DNA from: Volvariella volvacea V23
Lineage: Eukaryota; Basidiomycota; Agaricomycetes; Agaricales; Pluteaceae
DNA: 64,000 nt
Direction: 5' to 3'
NCBI GenBank assembly: GCA_000349905.1
Contig: KB722740.1
Coordinates: 1,110,624-1,174,623 of the forward strand
The notes under the pieces were generated by a model, which was not told the DNA's origin, made no database searches, and worked only from the letters and a program-made list of their open reading frames with translations. Position numbers and translations under genes: made by a program. Below, piece by piece: positions 46,157 to 56,853 of this stretch. The first letter of the stretch is position 1. Each line of letters opens with the position of its first letter.

Positions 46157-48495
46157 ATGGTGAGTTAGCCTCTGCTGGACGGAAGAATCTGCGTCTATTG
46201 ATGCTGAGACATGATAGAATCGTTCTAATTCTCTACCGGCTGTCACTGTCCCCCCAATGGAGAACCTCCTAGATAATTTTGAGGATTTCCAGACTGGGGA
46301 CAATCAAGGAATTGGTGATAATACAGCACAAGCACAATTTCCTTTTTATGATCCTATGAATACAGGAAATGAGCCTGTGAGTCTGCCTGAGTCAACTCTG
46401 CTGTCTTGATCCTACTAATCATTGCATTATAGGGTATGATTTCCTAATATCTCTTGATTAGAGCTGATGGACCTGTGGATTAGTTGAAGGCTTAAATGCT
46501 GAGCAAGTTGATTCATATATGCCACAGAGCTCTTTCCACCCAAATAAGGCATGTGTCAATGTATTACCACAACTCTTCACTCATAGATGTAATTATGGAT
46601 CTCCAGGGCAAAAAATCATGGCAAAAGTTTCATACTCTGATTGAAACATATGATAACAATATGTGCAAAGCATGGAATGATGAGATTCAAAATCTTCTTC
46701 TTTTTGTAAGTAATTGTCTAAGATCATTTTTAAATATTTAATACTTTGATAGACAGGCTTGTTTACTGCTGCAGTGACTGCATTTGTTGTTGAATCTTAT
46801 CAATGGCTTCATACAGAGCCTGAAGATAACACTGTTAAACTTCTTTCTCAGGTGGTTTTGCTTATGGCCAACAATACTGATTTAACAGGCACTTTGGAAA
46901 CAGCCTCAACAGAAACCCAAAAATCTCCTACTTATATGATTAGGATAAATGCATTTTGGTTTCTAAGTCTTACTATTAGTCTGTCCACAGTTTTACTTGG
47001 AGTTCTTTGCCTTCAGTGGCTTAGAGAGTTTCAAAGAGATGCTAGCATGACTTCCCAGGATGCTATTGCTCTAAGGCAGCTCCGCCACAAGGGTTTAATA
47101 GCTTGGAGAGTTCCTGAGATAATCTCAAGCTTGTCTTTGCTGCTTCAAGTTGCAGTTATTTTGTTTTTTGCAGGAATTATTGATCTCGTGCTTCATCTTA
47201 ATCCTGTAATTGCAGGTTGTACTATTTTTATTACTGGCAGCACATTTTTGCTATTAGCCATCACAGCATTAGCACCTACAATGCAACTAATTGTGTTGCG
47301 TATTGCTAAAAAGCCTATGGGGTCTCAGTGCCCTTACAAATCATCTCAAGCATGGATTATATATTTAGGAATTTCTAAGCTGTATAAAAAATTGTCAAGC
47401 ACATCATTAATCACAATTGAAAATGTTTCTTCTGCTTGGATTGATTTTGATAATTATTGGCAAGAATTAGAATTTCTCAAAGTTGAAAGAACCTTTGGTC
47501 TACCACCTGAATTCCAAGACAACCCAAGCAGTAATAGAAATAACATATTATCCCAGAATGGAGAATTAGCCCAACAAGGTGTATTAAGTACAAGAACACA
47601 TCTTTGTTTGGGGCTTAATTGGGCTATTGCTACATTTGGTCATAGATTGGATGTGTTTCGATCATTTTACAGCCTACTTTTGCAGTTTGATATTAAAGAT
47701 TTAGCAGCATTAGCAGGACCTACTTACTACCTGAGGCTCAAACCAAATAATATCTCAGTTTGTAATCAGGATGATATTGCAACTCCTGATTCTGCTATTT
47801 TGCAAATTTTCAATCAAATGTCCATAGTCAAAAATAAGTCTATTGCATTTCATCAGCATGACATAAAGATCCAAGTCTCAAATTTGTTTTTTAAATGTCT
47901 TAAAACTTATACTAAGCAATATGAGTTTGACTATGAGCTTCCCTTAGATCCTTTGTGTTGGCATTTGATGTATGAGAATTTTGATCAATGGTTTATAGAC
48001 ACAAGAAATAAGGATTATGATGTTATTATTACTATTCAGGAAAAATTAATTAACACTATGCTTCTCCCATCAACAAAACCTGAAGAAAGAGATCAACTAA
48101 ATAACTGTATAAATACTATTGCCAACTATTATTGGCCACATATTACTGATTTCTGGATTTCAACCAATGAACTCAATCATGTTAACAATATTCAAAAGTG
48201 TACTAAAATGTTTGAAATACACTTAAAGCTGTTAAAAAATAAAGAGTATGTGACAGAAAATATCAGGGATACTGCCATTAGACTTGCAAAGAAGTATTTA
48301 ATGGCTTTTGGAGCTTACTGGAATACACATGCAACAACTGGCCTGCAATCAGAATTGGAGCCTTTGGTAACTACACTATATGGCTATTATCAAAATGGGC
48401 ATATACAATCGAAACTTGAGCTGTGGATCAATTTATATGCTATGATTGGCTCCACAAATATTACATTAAGTGAAAACCCAACAGGATTTAAATAA
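46157..48495 (+). CDS. DUF6535 domain membrane protein, copy 2
   Basis: Modelled as 46157-46159 (ATG only), 46218-46376, 46607-46705 and 46753-48495 (667 residues). The one-codon first exon is inferred from a GTGAGT donor directly after ATG and an in-frame join; alternatively translation starts at the ATG at 46257. A micro-exon between 46377 and 46606 is possible. It has the DUF6535 core: KKSWQKFHTLIETYDNN, CKAWNDEIQNLLLF, then TGLFTAAVTAFVVESYQWL. Three membrane segments follow (FWFLSLTISLSTVLLGVLCL, SLSLLLQVAVILFFAGIIDL, and one near FLLLAITALAPTMQLIVL). It is a clear paralog of 34716-37225 at the same relative place after an acidic-gene segment. It is very AT-rich and CpG-poor but intact. 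The role is unknown. Confidence 0.8.
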
Positions 48496-48711
48496 AAATT
48501 TGAGTTTAAGATTTTTATCTAATCTTAAGTTCTTTTATTTTTTTCCTAGCATGATAATGTTTATAGCTCTACTTTTAGGATTAGCTTTGATTGAATTGAT
48601 TTGCAAGCAAGTTGTTTAGATTGCTACTATTACTAAAACCCTCAATTGTAGTATTACTTATTGGAAATCAAGAATTTTGCTTTAAATATAAAAATTATGA
48701 AGCTTAAATAA

Positions 48712-49260
48712 GTGTTACAAGTACTTACCTCTGAACTGATCTTAGCAAGAATAAAGTCAGATAGAGCAGTTGCTTGTGCACTAGTAATGCAGTAGAACAA
48801 AGAGAAAACAAAAGACAAATTAATTGATCTGAGAAGTGATACTCAGATGTACAGGCTTTATATATCTACAAGGCTGTATGTAACTATTTGTATAATATAA
48901 ATAACTGACAATAAATTTATCAGCTACCTGAGTCATGTGTTTATCTAAGTGACCAATAGTGTAAGTTCTTCTATTCTACAGTATTCCATGATATTCTATG
49001 AGGCTGTGCATATGATGTCATATTACTCCAAGGTTCTAGAATGTTCCATAACCTTCCAGAAAGTTCTAGAGAAGACTTGGTATGAGAAGATATTACTAAT
49101 AATGATATATAATGAGATTAGGTGCCTTAAACAAGTGCTGAGGTATAAGCACCCATAATAGCCACTCAAGGGTGTTAGCACCTGAGGGTTACTAGAAGAA
49201 TACATAATAATTGAAGAAAAATAATGATATATATGCGACCAATGGTAGAAAACTATGACA
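48712..49260. repeat. LTR-like repeat R1, copy 1
   Basis: About 549 bp starting TGTTACAAGTACTT and ending TATGACA. It matches copy 2 (49662-50136 plus 50979-51061), which has a target-site duplication. No target duplication is visible around copy 1. It is read as a solo LTR; no internal gag/pol is present nearby. Confidence 0.65.
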
Positions 49261-49661
49261 CAACATGTACTCACCTCTTAGTAGCCTGTAAGTTCAGGTT
49301 GCACTGGAGTCTCTGGGGCAAAGCTAGCTCAGCAAAGTAGACAAGGTTGAACCTGAAAAAAACTCCCAGAGCCAACCAAGCTCACTTATATATTCACCAA
49401 AGTCCATATGTACATGTTTACACTATTTCAGACTATTCTATGGGTATCTATTTATAACCTCACAATAACATCACCAGTGTCTGGTATTGCTAAGATCCCA
49501 TTAGGTAGAGATAAGCTGTAAGCTGAGATGATGGCTCCAAGACTAATGATGCTACCAAGAATACTTTGATGCCTGGGATTTCTGAAGGTGGCTCAAAAGG
49601 TAGTGTATCATGTAATCATGATGTAATCTAATCTAATCTGGATTAAGTAAGCAGTCATGTG
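49261..49661. other. AT-rich spacer between R1 copies
   Basis: Unique sequence with no frame of note. It does not look like retrotransposon coding sequence, so the two R1 copies are probably independent solo LTRs and not one element's ends. Confidence 0.35.
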
Positions 49662-50136
49662 TGTTACAAGTACTTACCTCTAAGATGATCTTTAGCAGGA
49701 GTAGAATCAAATAGGGCAGTTCCTTGTGCACAGATAATGCAGTGAAGTGAAGAAAGAACAAATTGATTGATCTGAGGAGCAATACTCAGAAGTACAGGTC
49801 TTATATATCTACAAGACTGTATATAACTATTTGTATAATGTAAATGACTGACAACAGATCTATCAGATATCTGAAGCATGTGTTTAACCAATTGACCAAT
49901 GGTGTAAGTCCCTCTATTCTACAATGTTCCATGACATTCCATGAGGCTGTACATATGACTCAGTCATGATGTAATATGACTCCGAGGTTCTGGCATGTTC
50001 CATAATCTTCTGGAAAGTTCTAGAGAAGTCTTGGCATGTGAAGATATTACTAATAATGATTATATAATAAGAATAGACGCCTAGGATAAGCGCTGAGGCA
50101 TAAGCACCCACAACAGCTGCTCAAGGGTATTAGTGC

Positions 50137-50978
50137 TGTAAGATGCGGAATGTAAAGGGGTACAGTGAAGGCTATACACCCACACAACACAATACGCTCC
50201 CAGAGAGTTAATCGGACCTTAGAAGGGTCAGACACTTCCTGTTGTTCGTTTTAGGGTTTTTTTAGGGTAAGGTTAGACAGTGACCAAACCCGTTGGTAGT
50301 AGTGTGCGTCAGATAAGCTTGTAACTCTAGTGTAGCTCTTTAAGCAGCAGTGGTCTTTTTAGCTGGCATTCGCTCATTGTGCCCTCTCCGGCCAAAGTAG
50401 GAAAAGGGGTCTGGTAGGTCCACCCTGGAACCATGCGCACAGAGGAGTGACAAGTGCCGCCCACCATTTCTCTTCTTACTAAGGGGCCATATCAAGTGTG
50501 TTGCATCGTTCGACATGTTTTGTTGAAAATGTAGTATAAAATTCTCTCATCTTCACCATATACACCAAACANNNNNNNNNNNNNNNNNNNNNNNNNNNNN
50601 NNNNNNNNNNNNNNNNNNNNNNNNNNNNNNNNNNNNNNNNNNNNNNNNNNNNNNNNNNNNNNNNNNNNNNNCACTATCAAATATCTTAGTAAGCTCTATA
50701 TTTGACCTTCTTTTATTTTCTTTTTATCCTGAAAAATAGAAGAATATTCCTAGAACCTCTTCTAATGCTCCTTTTTCAAAGCTTTCTTTTATAGATAATA
50801 CCTATCATTCTACTCTATATTGTTTCCAAGTTTCCAAGATTTTTGTTACTATCAACACAATACAATTCTAATTTTAACACTTAGAAAAATATTTAGTCTA
50901 GTCTTAATTATTATTTCATGATGCATTTTTATACTAAGCAATTAAAGTTGACCCTATAGATACATGTCATGCATGACA
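50137..50978. mobile_element. LTR-like element R2, copy A (nested in R1)
   Basis: Starts TGTAAGATGCGGAATG and ends GCATGACA; 742 bp without the 100 Ns. It sits where uninterrupted R1 copy 1 reads TTAGCACCTG. The right flank is GCAC (50979-50982), and the left GTGC could be a mutated GCAC. It has no coding content and is probably a solo LTR of another family. Confidence 0.65.
50572..50671. other. Assembly gap (100 N)
   Basis: Exactly 100 Ns. By comparison with copy B (51600-51625), the two gap edges abut or overlap by about 2 bp, so the true missing length is probably near zero unless something is inserted there. Confidence 0.9.
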
Positions 50979-51170
50979 GCACCTGAGGGTTACTAGAAGA
51001 ATGCGAGATAATTGAAGGAAAGTAGTAGTGTGAATGCTGTCACATGTAGAAGACCGTGACAATGTGGTCCTTGGTGCTTATAGAAAAGAAAAGAAAATAA
51101 AAATAAATATTAATATTAAATAGACATGAATAAATAGGGAATAAAAATACAATTCCTGACATGCTAGCAC

Positions 51171-51916
51171 TGTAAAGTGTGGAATGTAAAAGGTATAGTG
51201 AAGGCTATACACCCACACAACACAATATGCTCCCAGAGAGTTAATCAGACCTTAGAAGGATCAGACACTCCCTGTAATTTGTTTTAGAGTTTGTTTTAGG
51301 ATTTTTAGGGTAAGGTTAGACAGTAACCAAACCTGTTGGTAGTAGTATGTGTGAGATAAGCTTGTAACTCTAGTGTAGCTCTTTAAGCAGCAGTGGTCTT
51401 TTAGCCAGCATTTGCTCATTGCACCCTCTTTGGCCAAAGTAGGAAAAGGGGTCTAATAGGTCCACCCTGGAACCAAGTGAGCAGAGGAGTGACAAGTGCC
51501 ACCTACCATTTCTCTTCTTACTAAGGGGCCATATCAAGTGTGTTGCATTGTTTAACATGTTTTGTTGAAAATGTAGTATAAAATTCTCTTATCTTCACCA
51601 TATATACCAAATGCTATCAAACATCTTAGTAAGCTCTATATCTAAACTTCTTTTATTTTTTTTATTCGAAAAAGTAGGAAAATATTCTTAGAACCTCTTT
51701 TAATGCTCCTTTCTCAAAGCTTTCTTTTATAGATAATACCTATCATTCTAATCTATATTATTTCCCAGTTTCCAAACTTTTTGTTACTATCAACAAGATA
51801 TAATTCTAATTTCAATACTTAGAAATTACTTAGTCTAGTCTTAATTATTATTTCATGATGCATTTTTTATACTAAACAGTTAAAGTTGACTCTATATATA
51901 CATGTCATACATGACA
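51171..51916. mobile_element. LTR-like element R2, copy B, with R1 tail
   Basis: 746 bp, starting TGTAAAGTGTGGAATG and ending ATACATGACA, flanked on both sides by GCAC (51167-51170 and 51917-51920). The sequence after it (51917-51998) is the 3' tail of R1. It is therefore a second copy of the R1::R2 nested arrangement, lacking the R1 5' part. CpG sites of copy A are TpG or CpA here. Confidence 0.7.
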
Positions 51917-51998
51917 GCACCTGGGGATCACTAGAAGAATATGTGATAATAAAGGAGAATAATAGTATGTATGTGACCAATGGTAGAAAACCATAACA

Positions 51999-52924
51999 AT
52001 GAGCATGCACTAAACTATATATTGTGCAATTATTAATGGTATATATAGCATGATACTGACTTAATAATATCTCTAACTGCTATATTACTGTTATTGGATT
52101 TTGTTGCTCAATATAAAGCTTATCATAATAATAAAATCTTTTTATACACACTATAGCTAGTCAACACAAATAAAGATATAATAGCCTTTCTCTAGTAAGT
52201 GTTTTTTATTGGATTTTTTTTTTGCATATATATAGCTTGTTATAACTGAGCCTCTCTATTAGACTTCAGCTAACACTAGACTAGGCAATCCAAAGGATGC
52301 AAGAGATTGAAAAAGAGTGAGAACAAGCAAGCGAGAAGCTGAGTAAAGCAAATCTCTATATTAGACTGCTAGCTATATAAGAGGTTAAGCTTGAGTTGAA
52401 TCAAGCTGGAGGCTATAGCTTATATACTAATTACTGAGTAGAGGAGAGTATGTGGCAGACAACTAAATGAAGTAAGTATTGGTGGAGGAACACGTAGGTA
52501 CTACCGAAGATAGTAAAGAGATACATATGTATATGTATGTAGTACCTAAAAGAAAATTACTGTTCACGAGAGAAAAAAGAATCAAAGTCCATAGCTAAGT
52601 ACATGATGTGAGAGATGAGACAAGAGAAGAAAAAAAAACGATAGGACCAGTTATGCAGTCTGTAACATAGCTAATTTTTCAATGTGCTAAGTATTTGTAA
52701 CTTAACTTGATAAATACAGAATACTTAGTTATATTCAAAAGAGTATTATTTTATCTACTCTAAGTAATTATATCATTGTCTAAGCTTTTGTTTTTACCAA
52801 ACTTAATAAATATCAATAGATTAAAATGCCTAAACCTTATGCACTTCAGACATAATTTGCTAAAATATTAGTAGTTATCTATAAGTACTTCAAATTTCAA
52901 TGAGCTAACATGATATAAACTACT
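51999..52924. other. AT-rich stretch, no gene
   Basis: Very AT-rich with short runs and no open frame of interest. It is the 3' flank of the Argonaute gene and probably includes its 3' UTR. Confidence 0.4.
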
Positions 52925-55900
52925 CTAGAGGTAGTACATAGATTCTTTCATCCACCATCTTTGAGGCCCTCTATGAAACCATAAAACAACATCAGATCGT
53001 GGTCTCTCTGTTTTTGTATAGCCCTTGAGAAATGGATGCAAATAGCACAAACCACGTTTGCAAGCCAATTTAGCATAATAGATAGGAGCTGGAACAGGAA
53101 CCGCATGATTAACTTTTCCTGTAAAATAGCAAAGTGAATTGGTTAAGGTCTGAATATCATTAGACTTAAATCTAAAGTCATCATGAATAACACAATAATA
53201 TGTGGGTCTTGCTGTTCCTTTTCGTGCTTCATGTGCTACATTATCCTGTGTCAATAAAGAATTATTGTAAAGCAGAACACTTACATTGCAAGAAAAAATC
53301 AAACTTATCACCAGATAAAACCCCTTGATCCACCACTGTACCAGGTGGAGGATTTCCATGACCATATGCACTAGCAACATTTGCTGGAAAAAAGCGAGCA
53401 TGGTGTTGCTGGCTCTACAATCTGGTCAATTATTATACTATAAGTATTCTGTAGTACTTACAGAGGCAATTAATGCAAACTTTGGCAAATACTTGCCACG
53501 AGGCAATTCTACAGTGATTTTGTCAAATGCAGAATATATCAATTTCATCTCTGCTGATATGATTTTGTCTCTTTCTTCCTAATGCAATGTTAAAAGTATA
53601 TAAACAATAGTTTGAAATAAATTATACCTCTGGTATATCATGGCGAAATATAATAAGACGTTCTGGCCAGACTCCATTCCGCTCTTTATATTCCATAATT
53701 CTGGTTGACAGCATATTTGGCAAATCTGTCATTACCTGCAAGTACAATCAGATTAAAAAGTATAGCATATATCATACTCCACCTTTTGGGCTAGTGCTTG
53801 TAAAGCCAAAGATACAGCAAACTGGGAAAAGTGGTCATCAATGTTACTAGCACAGGCCCCCACTGGTGGTATCCATGGAGTATTGAGGTGAGAGGAGGGA
53901 TACCAAACATTTAGGCCCACAAGTAGGGTTGGTTTGCTTTGCAGGAAATCAAGTGTGGGACAAATTATAGTTTGGCTTGATGAAACATTATTAGGACAAT
54001 ACAGATGATATCACCAAATAAACTCACTTTCTTCCTCCTATTTTCATATTGACTTTCATGGCAACTCCCAATACATATTTAACATCATCTGAGTTGAGAA
54101 GCTTTTTTGTTTGCATACAAGTATGAGCTAGACTTTTTAAGCAACAGAATACTAAGAGCTTGACATAGCTTACCAGCACCAACATCCACCTCAAACTTGT
54201 GCTTGATTGCTGCATATACACCCCTGTCCTCATTGGCAAGCAAGAAGAACAAAAAGGAGGGTGCTGGCACCATGCTTGAGATCACATTGCCTATCACATT
54301 TATGACATCTTTGCGAAACGGATCACTTCTATGATCTTCAGGAAGTCTGGCAACACCTATTAGGGGAGCCTTTAAGACATCTATCCCCATGCGCCTGAAC
54401 GCTGTGATCAATAGCCGGTCGATATGGGTTCGAATCTTTCTTCCAAGAGGAGCATTTTCTCCCAACTGATCAACAGGATTGTCATCTCCGTCGCTAATGA
54501 TGATTACCGCCCATTTATCAAGCTTTACAGCACTTTGAAAAGTGGACGGAACCGTTCGCGGGTCCCAACGAGTATCCGGCCCAACATCAAGAATGGCTCT
54601 GCCATAGCGGATTCGTGGTGGGGGAATAACCCTTCCTGGAACAGACATCATGTCGTTAGTGACGCTGATGCCAAAAGAATGGAGTGTTGGCGACGCGTTA
54701 TAGCTTAATAGATGCATCGCATCTGCTGTGATAAGCCTAGCCACTTGTGCGGGGGACTCTGTCGCATATTCGATGAGTTTCTTTATCTGCTGCGGTGTCA
54801 AAATTCCACGGAATGGTTGGTTGGGAAGGACGCTGCAATATTCCGCAGTTACTCTTTTGTCTACAGAAAGAACCCTGGGATTTTCGAAGTAATCTGGATG
54901 TACTAATGTGACGTCCGAAGATTCTATGACGATGCATCAGGTATCGCGTGACACATAGCCCTACATTCACTTACTGTCATCATACAAGTAATGAATTGTC
55001 CCTCGTCGTTCAGAGTTGTTCGTATTACGGACTGCAACACGGAGACCCTTTACGAATAACTTATAACGAACTTCCTCCCACTCTCTAAAGCCCAAATCAC
55101 GCATTTGCATGGGCGAATAAAACGCCATAGTAGAAACTTCAAACTATTAGTACCTAGTGGAACGGCCCCATATGGGGAAAAAGACTCACCGTCAATATTG
55201 ACGACCACCTGCCTGTGTGCAATTCCGGAACCAACATAAAAGCCTCTCCGACCTTGCAATCCGTCTCCGATTTCTTCTGGTTTCTTTGGCTGATCGTTTG
55301 GGAAGAAGAAGCGACGGCTCGCAACGCAGGTGGCTTGCTTGTATCTCCGTGATGGCGCAGTGAGGATGATGTCGAGAGCCTTGAGGATTGGGAAGACCTC
55401 GTCGTCCTGTATATTGATGTCGCCACCCAAATACCTGAATGGCGGGACCTTTAAAGCATGCTTCGAGTATGATCAGATTACTTACCTAAGCAGAGTCCCT
55501 ACCGACAACACTCGCGACGGCGTCATGACCACCCTAAAGCCTGCCCTTTTCTCTTTGTTTCGACAGTCGTTCGTTTCATGGAATGGGACAGTTATCGTTA
55601 AGGATTCCCCTGGGAGTTCCTTCGATGAGACTAAGGTGGATGAGTAATCGTGTGCGATTTGATCCACTAGCCCCTTCCACGCTTCTGTCGCCTCCGCCAG
55701 CTCAAAAATCTTCTGTTTCATCCGTTGTGATATAAGTCGTTTATCGGTAGATTCCTTCGCGAAGGTGATCGATACGTTGTACTCGTATAGTGACTTGTCC
55801 GAGACACGAAGGCGGAAGAAGTTGGTTCGGAGCTGGATTGGTCTGCCACCAGACCCAAAGTCTGGGCGAAGTATGCGATCTTTGGCTGAAGTTGACATGC

Positions 55901-56039
55901 TATGAAACCTAGCCAGTAAATCGTTAAGGGAACTGTCCCTAAGTTCTTCGTCGAGTTCGAAGGGCTTTTCTGCTTCAAAAATACTTGAACGAGAATTAAC
56001 CGAGTGCGAGCGATTGATGAGATGTTGTATCTCACTCAT
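52925..56039 (-). CDS. AGO: Argonaute (ArgoN-L1-PAZ-L2-MID-PIWI) with substituted slicer residues
   Basis: Ten exons (55486-56039, 55190-55434, 54975-55136, 54174-54923, 54028-54127, 53783-53936, 53628-53735, 53462-53578, 53285-53414, 52925-53235) keep frame to 876 residues; introns are 46-91 bp. Argonautes bind small RNAs in RNA silencing. ArgoN is at about 40-175 (RPIQLRTNFFRLRV, AHDYSSTL). Linker 1 and PAZ follow at about 190-340 (DEVFPILKALDIIL, GRRGFYVGSG, DKRVTAEYCSVLPNQPFRG). Linker 2/MID has LHSFGISV, MMSVPGRVIPPPRIRYG and WAVIII. PIWI runs from about 545 to the end (GVAMKVNMKIGGRN, QHHARFFP, GTVVDQGV, FDFFLQSH, ARPTYY, VPAPIYYAKLACKRG, ending MYYL). The slicer tetrad is altered: Asn613 in GLNVWYP, Lys655 in the Glu-finger position, His687 in FRHDIPE and Lys829 in YYAKL. 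It probably binds guides without cleaving. An in-frame stop directly precedes the ATG, supporting this start. The PIWI half is AT-rich, unlike the 5' half. Confidence 0.9.
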
Positions 56040-56853
56040 TTATGTCAGGATCAGGAGCAGGTTTGTATTCGTGATCACTGAAGAACATCAGAATCAATAC
56101 TCGATCCAACATGTGAAAGACTCACAAATCCCTCCTCCAACCCAAAATCTGGATGGGCTCCTCCTCGAGCTGTGCTGGAACGCTAACCGGGCTCGTGCTA
56201 CTACCAGCGGTGCCTCGTCTAATGTGCAGCCTCTAAACCCCAATGAGTAAGTCCAGAATCTGCATCCTACAACACGATTTGACGCACAGAGGAATCCCTA
56301 TCTTCCGTTCCAGAGGTGATGGGGCGATTACGAGGCGGACTAGTAGACTTCCAAAACCTCGGAAACTTCGTTTGCTTCGCAGGTGGTGATGGCATGGGGA
56401 AGGTGAAATCGCTTGTTTGTCGTGTTGTAGGTATTGGCCGTGCGCGTCAGGAGCAGAAAGAGGCGGATGACTGTTACAAAGGCTGTGGCCACAGTTCAAC
56501 GTCGTCTGATGTGCCAGAGCCCAGAATGGACACACGCTCCCATGTGGCATCGATTGCCAAACCCTGTTTCCTAAAAGGAAAGCGCTTAGCGTCAACAATA
56601 CGCGCTACAACACAAGCCAAATTGCAAGACCTCTTAGTCAGCTCAGATACCCGTCTTCCTAGACCCCCACAAGCACTTTGTCGACGAAACCAGATACCTA
56701 AAGCGGTCTTTTTCACACTAATTTCATAGAAAAACGCGCATAAGAGTGTGTCTTTACAGCGATAGAGTGCATAGTATGAACGATCTTGATCTATCCTACA
56801 TTTGCACTATACTCACTCAGCCCCAAATCTTATTCTTTCGCATAACGTGCAAA
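56040..56853. other. Upstream region of Argonaute
   Basis: No gene is supported. A plus-strand frame of 137 codons (56316-56729) and its minus-strand counterpart have no family features. The region holds the Argonaute promoter and the 3' end of the F-box gene ending at 56854. Confidence 0.35.

Larger units (their letters stand above)
49662..51061. mobile_element. Solo LTR R1 copy 2, interrupted by nested LTR R2
   Basis: Starts TGTTACAAG and ends GACCGTGACA. The flanking 5-mers ATGTG at 49657-49661 and 51062-51066 are identical, a typical 5-bp target-site duplication. The R1 sequence is split after 50136 and resumes at 50979, where R2 is inserted. Without R2 and the N gap it is 558 bp, against 549 bp for copy 1. 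Confidence 0.75.

Noticed and set aside
34716..48495. RIP (repeat-induced point mutation) as the cause of AT-rich genes
   Set aside because: Classic RIP would leave many stop codons; both DUF6535 genes are fully open, so CpG loss under selection or a different origin fits better.
48712..50136. One full-length LTR retrotransposon bounded by the two R1 copies
   Set aside because: Only ~400 bp separate them, with no gag/pol frame, and copy 2 has its own target duplication.
50492..50680. Minus-strand frame across the Ns
   Set aside because: It exists only because Ns were translated as unknown residues; the flanks are LTR sequence.
53325..54906. Plus-strand frames within the Argonaute locus
   Set aside because: Antisense to PIWI and MID exons that align with the Argonaute family.
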